Assembly: GCA_030433805.1 (NCBI GenBank)
Contig: JARUXA010000010.1
Span: forward strand, 124,001-188,000
Direction: 5' to 3'
DNA from: Sphingomonas sp. PsM26
GTDB taxonomy: Bacteria > Pseudomonadota > Alphaproteobacteria > Sphingomonadales > Sphingomonadaceae
Length of the DNA: 64,000 nt
Shown: positions 54,964 through 62,499 of the stretch, piece after piece
How the letters are laid out: the number at the start of each line of letters is the position of its first letter
How positions within the stretch are numbered: the first letter of the stretch is position 1
Position numbers and translations under genes: made by a program
The notes under the pieces: model-generated
What the model was told of the DNA's origin: nothing
What the model saw: only the letters and a program-made list of their open reading frames with translations
Database searches by the model: none

Positions 54964-55619
54964 CGGGCAGTCTCGCGATACCGTTCAACGGGATGGGCAA
55001 AGGCGGCAAGTTCACGGCGCGAGATGGTGAACCCGCCCGGATCGTCGTCGATCATCCCGAACTGGCTGCGATAGCGCAGGATCACACCCCGCTTCGCCGC
55101 CGCACCCGCCGTCCCGAGCGCGAAGCCGTGCGTCGCGGGGCGCGCCCGCACCTGACGGTTGGGCCACACCAGATATTCAAGCCGCCGGATCGCCGGGCAG
55201 TCGGCGGCGACGCTCGATACGACGCGGTGATCGGGATGATCGTCGTCGCGCGCGGGCATCACCAGCAGGTCATGCCCGCGCGCCTGCGCCAGCGCCCGCG
55301 CAACTACCCGCCGAACCGAACCGCCGCCCACGCCAAGCCCGCCGTCCGGCAAAGTCAGAAAGCGGACGTCGCCCGCACCAATCCCGATCCCCCGCAACGC
55401 TGCGCGCGTCTCTCTAGCGCGCGCGCCGACCAGCCGCGCGCGCGGCCATGTGCGACTGTTGGGGTGCGACCCCGCCCCATCGGTGACGATGACGACACGC
55501 ACGCGCGCACCACGTCGCCGCATCAACCGCATCAGCCCGAACGCCCCGATCACCTCGTCGTCGGGATGCGGAGCAACGACCAGCACGCTCCGCACACCAT
55601 TCAGGCGCAAGGGTTTCAC
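54960..55619 (-). CDS. PIG-L family deacetylase
   Basis: The GTG at 55619 overlaps the acyl-CoA dehydrogenase stop (GTGA) and gives 219 residues. VLVVAPHPDDEVIGAFG and DDDHPDHRVVSS supply the zinc ligands of the LmbE/PIG-L fold. VVIVTDGAGSHPNS is also typical. These enzymes remove N-acetyl groups from sugars such as GlcNAc. The gene is third in the cluster. Confidence 0.93.
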   Translation of the reverse strand: MKPLRLNGVRSVLVVAPHPDDEVIGAFGLMRLMRRRGARVRVVIVTDGAGSHPNSRTWPRARLVGARARETRAALRGIGIGAGDVRFLTLPDGGLGVGGGSVRRVVARALAQARGHDLLVMPARDDDHPDHRVVSSVAADCPAIRRLEYLVWPNRQVRARPATHGFALGTAGAAAKRGVILRYRSQFGMIDDDPGGFTISRRELAAFAHPVERYRETAR

Positions 55620-56629
55620 AGGCCCGGCACCAGCACGGCATCCACCACGGCCTTGCCCACGCGCATCCGCTGCGCGTCGGGCGCGGGCTGGCGGAGATAG
55701 ACCATCAGATCGGTCATCGCCGCCGACAAGGGATGCGCGACGAACATCCCCGACACGCCGACCGCCTGTTGCGCCAACGTGATCGCGCGTTCGGCAGCCG
55801 ACGCCACCGCCAGCCGCGCCGCCGCGACACGTTCGATAAAGCCCGGTTCTGCCCAAGTCGCCGCGACCGAGCGTACGGCATCCGCCGCTGCTTCCGCCGC
55901 ACCATACAGCTCCGCAAGCCGTCCCAGCTGGTGCGGATCCTCGTCCCGCCCGGTCGCGACCAGATGATCGCGGACATGATCGAACACCCCCGCGATGCCG
56001 CCCGCATGGCAGGCGACAAATCGCAGGGCGCCCCCGCTGAAATAGGGTTCGCGTGCATAGTCGCCGGGTTCGCCGATCGTGCGGAAACTGGCGGGGTCCG
56101 CACCGTTCCAGCGAACAACATGCGTCTGCGAGCGTTCCATGCCGACGACGTCCCACCAGCTGCGATCGACTTCGGGCGCGGATGCGATCAGGTCGATCAG
56201 CAGCAATCGGTGCCCCTCCGGCGTATCGGCCCCCGCCAGCGCATGCGTAAGAAGGCCGCACCCCGAGGCAAAGCTCTTCCCGCCGTGCAATCGCCCGTCG
56301 ACCAGGCGCAGCGGTTCGTCGACCAGTGCCGCGTTCCATACGCCGAACAGGCTGCCCTGCCCCGCCATCGCGGCGACCGCAGCGGGATCGTCATACCGTG
56401 CGATAATCTGCATCGCATCGACATGCCCTTCGAACACGCGCGCGAGCGGCAGATCGCGGCGTCCGATGCGGTAGAGGAAGCGCAGCAATGCCAGCATCTC
56501 CACCGGATCGCGCGGGTCGCCCGACACCGGCAGCAGTGCGTGGAGCGCGCGGAGCGTCTTGGCCATCGGTCGATCGTCGGCCCGCGTGTGCGACAGCACT
56601 GTATCGAGCGGATCGGACGGTATGTTCAC
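55616..56629 (-). CDS. Acyl-CoA dehydrogenase-like protein
   Basis: The GTG at 56629 overlaps the GT2 stop (GTGA) and gives 337 residues, somewhat shorter than the usual 370-400. The fold is suggested by LARVFEGHVDAMQII, GQGSLFGVWNA, the substrate-loop region KSFASGCGLLTHALAGA and a helical C terminus with AITLAQQAVGVSGMFVAHPLS. The catalytic glutamate is not evident to me. Such proteins use FAD; some act as oxidases or hydroxylases on non-CoA substrates. Its role beside glycosyltransferases is unknown. Confidence 0.8.
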   Translation of the reverse strand: MNIPSDPLDTVLSHTRADDRPMAKTLRALHALLPVSGDPRDPVEMLALLRFLYRIGRRDLPLARVFEGHVDAMQIIARYDDPAAVAAMAGQGSLFGVWNAALVDEPLRLVDGRLHGGKSFASGCGLLTHALAGADTPEGHRLLLIDLIASAPEVDRSWWDVVGMERSQTHVVRWNGADPASFRTIGEPGDYAREPYFSGGALRFVACHAGGIAGVFDHVRDHLVATGRDEDPHQLGRLAELYGAAEAAADAVRSVAATWAEPGFIERVAAARLAVASAAERAITLAQQAVGVSGMFVAHPLSAAMTDLMVYLRQPAPDAQRMRVGKAVVDAVLVPGL

Positions 56630-57720
56630 GCGTCGGCACCCGCATGGCGCAGCAACAGCGCGGACAGCGCCGCCTCCGCGGTAGCGAGATCGACCAGCCG
56701 TTCGCCGCCGGGAATGTCGGGGACCACTTGCATCGCAAAACTTTCGGCATTGGGTGCGGCGGACGCTACCGCGAGAATATCCGCGACCGGACGGTGCAGC
56801 GCCGCCGCAAGGGACTCGGCGGTCGTATCCAGCATCGGCCAGCCGGCCCGAGCCAGCGCATGACGCGCATAACGCCACGCGACGTCGTCGGGATGCGCCA
56901 TCCGCGCGGACGCACCCGCCGTGCGATCCATGTCGCGCAGATGCCCCGCGAGCCCGCCGAGCGTACGACCTTCGCGTCGGGTCGACGTTTCGACCCGGAT
57001 CGTACCGTCGCGGCGGACCCGCAAGCCGAGGCGGTGTGCGGTGTCGACCAGCCGTCCGTCCTCGCCCGCGGATACCGGCTCGAACCCGCCAAGCGCGGCA
57101 TAGGTCTGCGCCGAACAGGCAAGGCTCGCCGCGCTGGTATAGTGATGCGGGCGCGCGCTTTCCCACGGAATCGGGTCGAGCAGTCGCCGCAACCGCGCCA
57201 GTCCATCGTAATAGGCTTCGATGCGATCCTGGACCGGGCTCAGCATGCCCCCGCTCCGGACGATCAGGCCGACGGCAACATCGGCAATATCGAGCGCAGC
57301 GAGATTGCTCGCCACCCAATCGGGCGCAGGCACAGAGTCCGCATCGGTCGACAGCAATATCCCGCCCGCGCCGACCGTCTCCAACCCCAGAGCCATCGCC
57401 GCCGCCCGCGCACGCCCCGCGTTGGGCGTCGCGTCCGCCGCGATATGACGGGTGACGATGGCATAGGGAACGATCGCACGATACGCCGTCACGACCCGTT
57501 CGCTTTCGTCGGTGCAGCCATCGAGCAAAAGGCACAGCACGAAGGCTTCACTGCGCTCCTGCGCCGCCAAACCCGTCAACAATCGCGGCAACAAGGCCGC
57601 CTCGTTACGCGCCGGGACACAGATCGCAATTCTTGTGGGTGCCTGGGAGACTTGTGCTTCAACCTGACCACACCATGCCGCACCGCGATCGGAATGGGTA
57701 CGGAGTTCCAAGGGTGACAT
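56626..57720 (-). CDS. Glycosyltransferase family 2
   Basis: The ATG at 57720 gives 364 residues. The GT-A fold has IAICVPARNEAALLPRLLTGL, LDGCTDESERVV and the metal-binding ILLSTDADSVPAPDWV. GEDGRLVDTAHRLGLRV matches the acceptor side of the family. It heads the five-gene cluster. About 200 bases without a gene lie upstream, containing a 10-bp hairpin. Starts further upstream would run into that gap and have no ribosome-binding site. Confidence 0.9.
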   Translation of the reverse strand: MSPLELRTHSDRGAAWCGQVEAQVSQAPTRIAICVPARNEAALLPRLLTGLAAQERSEAFVLCLLLDGCTDESERVVTAYRAIVPYAIVTRHIAADATPNAGRARAAAMALGLETVGAGGILLSTDADSVPAPDWVASNLAALDIADVAVGLIVRSGGMLSPVQDRIEAYYDGLARLRRLLDPIPWESARPHHYTSAASLACSAQTYAALGGFEPVSAGEDGRLVDTAHRLGLRVRRDGTIRVETSTRREGRTLGGLAGHLRDMDRTAGASARMAHPDDVAWRYARHALARAGWPMLDTTAESLAAALHRPVADILAVASAAPNAESFAMQVVPDIPGGERLVDLATAEAALSALLLRHAGADA

Positions 57721-57870
57721 CGTGCGTATGATCTCGCTTTCGCAAGTCAAACGCCGCGACGTCGCAAAAAGATCAACGATGCCCAAAAAGTTGAACGTCC
57801 GAAGATCGTGGCTCCAATCCGAATGCCAACGGCGCACCGCTACTCACACTTCGTCGGATGTCTTCACGGA

Positions 57871-57899
57871 CTGTTCTACGGCGACATTTCGTAGAACAG
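57871..57899. terminator. Perfect 10-bp hairpin after the glycine-rich gene
   Basis: CTGTTCTACG and CGTAGAACAG form a perfect 10-bp stem around a 9-base loop. It lies 30 bases after the stop of the glycine-rich protein gene (minus strand) and about 150 bases before the GT2 start, so it may end the former transcript. A regulatory site for the latter is the alternative. Confidence 0.55.
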
Positions 57900-57928
57900 C
57901 CCGGAAGGCACGATCGTTTTTCGATCCA

Positions 57929-58396
57929 TCAACCCGAGCCGGGATGTTCCGATTCCGCCGCGTCTGCACCGTCCTTGCCCGTCGTCCCGGATGCTTCAGC
58001 CGCCGCCACCCCCGAAGTGTCGATCACTTCGATCGGTCGCCCTGCGGCAACGGCGGAACGGGGATATTCGGAGACGTCCTGCTGATCGGGCCCGGTCGGC
58101 CCCGACTTTGCATCGGTGTCCCCCGTCGTGTCGTCCCGGTCACCGCGGGTGGTCGCATTGTCGGTTTCCGATCCCTCGGTCCCCGCTTGCCCGCCACCGT
58201 GATAGCCAATGTCGGTCTGGCCGCCGTGTCCGAAAAAGCCGCCGACGCTGCTGTCGCCATCCTTGCCGGTATGGGGGTTCTGATAGCTGCCGCCGCCGCT
58301 GTCGCCACCCTCGCCCCGGCCCGGTGCGTTCACGCCATCGGGTTTGCCCTTGTCCTGCTCGTTCCCGCTGACGGGGGTTGGCACTGTGTCAGTCAT
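57929..58396 (-). CDS. Hydrophilic glycine-rich protein, function unknown
   Basis: The ATG at 58396 after GGAG gives 155 residues, rich in glycine, aspartate, serine and threonine and probably disordered. Examples are RGEGGDSGGGSYQNPHTG, GGFFGHGGQTDIGYHGGG and DRDDTTGDTDAKSG. No signal peptide or membrane segment is visible. It overlaps the HAD gene's 3' end by eight bases. The composition recalls small stress-related proteins of sphingomonads, but I do not recognise a family. Confidence 0.75.
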   Translation of the reverse strand: MTDTVPTPVSGNEQDKGKPDGVNAPGRGEGGDSGGGSYQNPHTGKDGDSSVGGFFGHGGQTDIGYHGGGQAGTEGSETDNATTRGDRDDTTGDTDAKSGPTGPDQQDVSEYPRSAVAAGRPIEVIDTSGVAAAEASGTTGKDGADAAESEHPGSG

Positions 58397-59141
58397 ATCG
58401 ATCTCCTGGAACGTCTTCTCTGAGGGGTGCGGGCTCGGCATCGGTCTCGACCGCTGCGATGATCGGTGACGCCTCGAAGTCGGCAAGCAATGCGGCAACG
58501 TCGTCGTACAAGGCCACCGCCCCCGCCGCGCGCAGCACATCGTCCGGGAACTTGCCCGACCGCACCGCGATCGTCGCGATCCCGTTCTTGCGGGCGGCTT
58601 CGACATCGTACGGCGTATCGCCCACCACGATGACCTCGCTCGCCGTGACTGCTTCCCCCTTTTCACCCAGCGTCTTGCCCAATTTCTCGAGCGCGACCGC
58701 GAAGATGTCGGGGGCAGGCTTGCTATTCTCGACATCGTCCGATGTGGTCGACGTCGCAACCATATCGCGCACATCGAGCAGATCGAGATAGTGTTCGAGG
58801 TCTTCGCCCGATGCGGACGACGCGAGCACGACCTTGATCCCCGCGCCGTGGACCCGGGCCAGCAAATCGCGCGCGCCGGCGAAGGACTTCACCTGATCGA
58901 TGTAGCGATCCTTGAACGCGGTCCCGTGCGCCTTCCCGAGCGCTTCCTGCTCGGCTTCATCCTTGTCCGGAAGCAAGGTGGGGATCAGCATGTCCGTCCC
59001 CTTGCCGATCTGATCGTGCACGGTCTGGTCGTCGAACGCGGCACCGATGTCGCGAAACACATCCTGCCATGCCGCCACATGCAGGTCGTTGCTGTCGACG
59101 AGAGTCCCGTCGATGTCGAATAAGACCGCTTTTACTGCCAT
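58389..59141 (-). CDS. HAD family phosphatase (phosphoglycolate phosphatase-like)
   Basis: The 250-residue protein has the HAD motifs: VLFDIDGTLVDSND (nucleophile aspartate), VVLASSASGED, the lysine in NSKPAPDIF and IVVGDTPYDVEAARKNG. It is of the phosphoglycolate phosphatase/beta-phosphoglucomutase subclass with a helical cap. Its last codons overlap the glycine-rich gene. Substrate is unknown. It is divergent from the MarR gene. Confidence 0.92.
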   Translation of the reverse strand: MAVKAVLFDIDGTLVDSNDLHVAAWQDVFRDIGAAFDDQTVHDQIGKGTDMLIPTLLPDKDEAEQEALGKAHGTAFKDRYIDQVKSFAGARDLLARVHGAGIKVVLASSASGEDLEHYLDLLDVRDMVATSTTSDDVENSKPAPDIFAVALEKLGKTLGEKGEAVTASEVIVVGDTPYDVEAARKNGIATIAVRSGKFPDDVLRAAGAVALYDDVAALLADFEASPIIAAVETDAEPAPLREDVPGDRYD

Positions 59142-59272
59142 CAGATACCCTTGCTGCCGCCCGCCAAGCGAACCGTGATCTTCCCCAACGCGTCGATCCC
59201 GTGACCGATCCCCCGCGCGCGCGTGGGCACCATGGTCTGCGCCAGGGGAACGTACGATTGCACGGCGCGCAC

Positions 59273-59300
59273 TTGCACAAATGTTGCTGCAATGTATCTG
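59273..59300 (+). promoter_or_regulatory. Promoter and likely MarR operator of the efflux operon
   Basis: TTGCAC at 59273-59278 and TATCTG at 59295-59300 with a 16-base spacer are a plausible promoter. TTGCTGCAA (59284-59292) is a small dyad inside the spacer. MarR-family repressors often bind such dyads over their own promoters. Confidence 0.4.
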
Positions 59301-59327
59301 CCTCTGCAGCTAATGAGGTAGAAGATA

Positions 59328-59810
59328 ATGGCGGTGTTCAACGTCGAGGATTGCGCCGCCAGCCGCGCACCCGGACGGATGTTGCGGCGGCTCGACAAGA
59401 TCATGTCGGCCTATGTGGAGTCCCGGATCAACGGCGGCGAGCTGTCCTACCAACAATGGGTCGCGCTCAAGGTGGTCCGCGACGGCCTGGTCGCAACCGC
59501 GGGCGACTTGGCGCGCGAGCTGGGGATCACGACCGGTGCGACGACACGGCTGATCGACGTGCTCGAAACCCGCAAGCTGCTTGCGCGCGATCGCAGCGGT
59601 GAGGATCGCCGGGTGGTTGGGCTGCGCACGACCGACCTTGGCAGCGCAACCGTCGAGAAACTCAAGGGCGACGTCGTCAGCGCATGGAACGAAGTGATGG
59701 CACCCTTTTCGCAAACCGAGGCCAACGCGTTCGTCGAAATGCTCGCGCGGATCCTCGCCGAGGCCGAGCGCGTCGCGGGCATCCCGCCGATCGTGGAGAA
59801 CGACCAGTGA
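59328..59810 (+). CDS. MarR family transcription regulator
   Basis: The ATG at 59328, nine bases after GAGG, gives 160 residues. The winged helix is seen in LSYQQWVALKVVRDG, TAGDLARELGITTGATTRLIDVLE and KLLARDRSGEDRRVVGLRTT, where DRR is the typical wing motif. It overlaps the NodT-like gene (GTGA) and probably represses the efflux operon, releasing it on binding a phenolic or drug-like ligand. Confidence 0.93.
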   Translation: MAVFNVEDCAASRAPGRMLRRLDKIMSAYVESRINGGELSYQQWVALKVVRDGLVATAGDLARELGITTGATTRLIDVLETRKLLARDRSGEDRRVVGLRTTDLGSATVEKLKGDVVSAWNEVMAPFSQTEANAFVEMLARILAEAERVAGIPPIVENDQ

Positions 59811-61237
59811 CCCGTTCGATCGGACTGGCCGCGCTCGCCGCGGTGCTGCTGTCGTCCTGCGCCGCCGTCCCGCACGACGCCCCGCAAGTCGCACAGGTCC
59901 AACCCGCCACGCTCGGGCTGTCACCCGTGTCCGCGCCGATCGCGCAGGATTGGTGGACCACGTTCAACGATCCGCAGCTCGATCGGCTGGTGGCGATGGG
60001 CCTGGCCGACAATCCGTCGCTCGATCGCGCGCTGGCGCGGGTGCGGATGGCGCAGGCGACGCTCGGCATCCGGCGTGGCGACCAGTTGCCGCAGGTGACG
60101 CTCGACGGCCAGTCGATCTACCAGCGCTTTCCCGACCGCTCGCTCTACCCGCCGCCCTATGCAGGCAACGCCTATCCGGTTTCGACCGTACAGGCGAACC
60201 TTAGCTGGAACCTCGATTTGTTCGGTCGCCAACGTGCACTCGTCGCGGGCGCGCGGGCCGACGTCGCTGCGGCGGCGCTGGATGCGGCGGCGGCACGGCT
60301 GACGGTGTCGACCTCGATCGCGCAGGCCTATGTCGGCCTCGCGCGTGCCGACCAGTTGATCCGCGTCGCCGACAGTTTCGTCGCGACCCGGCGGCAGGCG
60401 CTCGGCTTCATCAATTCGCGGATCCGCAACAAGCTCGCCAGCCAGTTCGAACTACGCCAGGGCGAAACCCTGCTTGCGGAAGCAGAGCAGGCAAAGACCC
60501 GCGCACTGGCGCAGCGCGAATTGCTCGTTCACGCGCTTGCCGCATTGGTCGGGCGCGGCGCGGATTTCTACCCGCAGATCACCAACCCAAAGCTCGCCTT
60601 CGATGCGCCGCCGGTGGTGCCCGACATGCTGCCCGCCGATTTGCTCGGGCGTCGTCCCGATCTGCTCGCCGGTCAGGCGCGGATCGATTCGGCGGCGGCG
60701 GGACGCCGCGTCGCGCGCGCGGATTTCCTGCCCAACGTCAATATCCAGGCGCTTGCGGGGTTTGCCGCGCTTGGTCTCGGCAGCTTCTTCGATCTCGGCG
60801 CGCGGACCTATGGCGCTGGCCCGGCGATCCATGTGCCGATCTTCGAGGGCGGCAAGCTCAAGGCGCAATATCAGGGCGCGACCGCCGCGCTCGACGAGGC
60901 GGTCGCCGCTTATGACGATGCCGTGCTCGGCGCGGTGCGCGATTCGGCCGACGCGCTGACGCAAGTCCGCGCGACCGATCAGGACGCCGCCGCGCAACGC
61001 CGCGTCGTCGCAGGCCTGCGTGAGACGGTGCGGCTCGATCAGGTGCGCGTCTCGACCGGCCTCGGGTCGCAGCTCGACAGTATCGACGCGGGCTTTCGTC
61101 TGCTCGAGGCCGAACAGGCGCTCGTCGGGCTCCAGACCGACGCGCTGACGCGCCGTATCCAGCTCATTGCCGCACTCGGCGGCGGTTTCGATCCTTCCTC
61201 GCCGCGCACGGCGACTCTTGCGGACAAGGCTTCATGA
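59807..61237 (+). CDS. Outer-membrane efflux channel (NodT family)
   Basis: A GTG start gives 476 residues. The lipoprotein signal ends LLSSCAAVP with the lipobox cysteine. The TolC/NodT pattern is clear: WWTTFNDPQLDRLV, LARVRMAQATLGIRRGDQLP, LSWNLDLFGRQRALV, PADLLGRRPDLLAGQARI and FLPNVNIQALAG. It overlaps the EmrA-like gene by four bases. Confidence 0.94.
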   Translation: MTRSIGLAALAAVLLSSCAAVPHDAPQVAQVQPATLGLSPVSAPIAQDWWTTFNDPQLDRLVAMGLADNPSLDRALARVRMAQATLGIRRGDQLPQVTLDGQSIYQRFPDRSLYPPPYAGNAYPVSTVQANLSWNLDLFGRQRALVAGARADVAAAALDAAAARLTVSTSIAQAYVGLARADQLIRVADSFVATRRQALGFINSRIRNKLASQFELRQGETLLAEAEQAKTRALAQRELLVHALAALVGRGADFYPQITNPKLAFDAPPVVPDMLPADLLGRRPDLLAGQARIDSAAAGRRVARADFLPNVNIQALAGFAALGLGSFFDLGARTYGAGPAIHVPIFEGGKLKAQYQGATAALDEAVAAYDDAVLGAVRDSADALTQVRATDQDAAAQRRVVAGLRETVRLDQVRVSTGLGSQLDSIDAGFRLLEAEQALVGLQTDALTRRIQLIAALGGGFDPSSPRTATLADKAS

Positions 61238-62499
61238 ACGACCAGACCCCCACCGACTGGAAGCGCACGGCGGAAAGTGCGGAGCGTATCGATCCGGTCG
61301 TCGGCCCCGAGCCCGTCGCTGCCGAACCGTCGCCGCCCAAAGCGCCTCCGATCGATCATGCTGGCCGCCGCCGTACGCGGACCCGGCGGATCGCCTTCGG
61401 TCTGCTTGGTCTCGTCGTGCTGATCGGGCTGATCCTCTACGGCATCAGCGTCTTCACCGCGCCGCCGACCGAGGAAACCGACGATGCCTATGTCGCGGGC
61501 AACGTCGTCTCGGTCACCGCGCGCGACGGCGGGACCGTGCTCGCGCTCCACGCCGACAACACCCAGTCGGTCAAGCGTGGTCAGCCGCTGATCGACCTCG
61601 ATCCCGCATCGGTCGGCGTGCAGATGGATGCGGCGCAAGCCGCGCTCGGTCGCGCGGTCCGCGCGGTGCGCTCGACCCACGCGCAAGTCGACGAAGCGGG
61701 CGCGGAGATCGCGCAGGCACAAGCCGAACTGTCGCGCACGCAGAATGATTACAGCCGCCGTCAGGGTGCTGCGCGCGATGGCGCGATTTCGGGCGAGGAA
61801 CTGTCGCACGCCGCCGACGCGGTCACGTCCGCCCGCGCCGCGCTCGCGCTGGCGCGCGCCAAGCAGGCCCAGGCCGCGAGCACCGTCGCGGGCACCGACA
61901 TCGCCAACAACCCGCAGGTCCTCGCCGCGATCGCCGACGTCCGCCGCGCCGCGATCGACAGCAGCCACATGAAGATCGTCGCACCCGTCGCCGGGATCGT
62001 CGCGCAGCGCACCGTCCAGCTTGGCCAGCGCGTCGCGGCGGGCACCCCGTTGATGGCGGTCGTCCCGCTCGACAGCCTGTGGATCGACGCCAACTTCCGT
62101 GAGACGCAGCTCCAGCATCTCCGCGTCGGCCAGCCCGTGACGATCACCGCCGACGTCTACGGCAAGGCCGTCACCTTCCACGGCAAGGTGCTCGGGCTCG
62201 GCGCGGGCAGCGGCAACGCCTTCTCGCTGCTCCCGCCGCAGAACGCCTCGGGCAACTGGATCAAGATCGTCCAGCGCGTCCCCGTGCGGATCGCGCTCGA
62301 TCCCGCCGAACTGCGCGCGCATCCGCTGCGGATCGGGCTGTCGGTCAACGCGATCGTCTCCACCTCCAACCTGTCCGGCCCGATGGTCGCGGGCAGCACC
62401 GCTCCCGCGGGCGGCACGCAACAGAGCCTCGACGGTGGCCCCGAAGTCGATGCGATGGTCCGCCGCATCATCGCCCAAAACCTCGGGCGCGATCGGTGA
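61234..62499 (+). CDS. Membrane fusion protein (EmrA/HlyD family)
   Basis: The 421-residue protein has one N-terminal membrane helix (about 47-70), then a barrel-sandwich and coiled-coil region: VSVTARDGGTVLALHADNT, QAELSRTQNDYSRRQGAARDGAIS and SHMKIVAPVAGIVAQRTVQLGQ. VVPLDSLWIDANFRETQLQHL is the EmrA signature. It links the inner-membrane pump to the NodT-like channel. Confidence 0.95.
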   Translation: MNDQTPTDWKRTAESAERIDPVVGPEPVAAEPSPPKAPPIDHAGRRRTRTRRIAFGLLGLVVLIGLILYGISVFTAPPTEETDDAYVAGNVVSVTARDGGTVLALHADNTQSVKRGQPLIDLDPASVGVQMDAAQAALGRAVRAVRSTHAQVDEAGAEIAQAQAELSRTQNDYSRRQGAARDGAISGEELSHAADAVTSARAALALARAKQAQAASTVAGTDIANNPQVLAAIADVRRAAIDSSHMKIVAPVAGIVAQRTVQLGQRVAAGTPLMAVVPLDSLWIDANFRETQLQHLRVGQPVTITADVYGKAVTFHGKVLGLGAGSGNAFSLLPPQNASGNWIKIVQRVPVRIALDPAELRAHPLRIGLSVNAIVSTSNLSGPMVAGSTAPAGGTQQSLDGGPEVDAMVRRIIAQNLGRDR

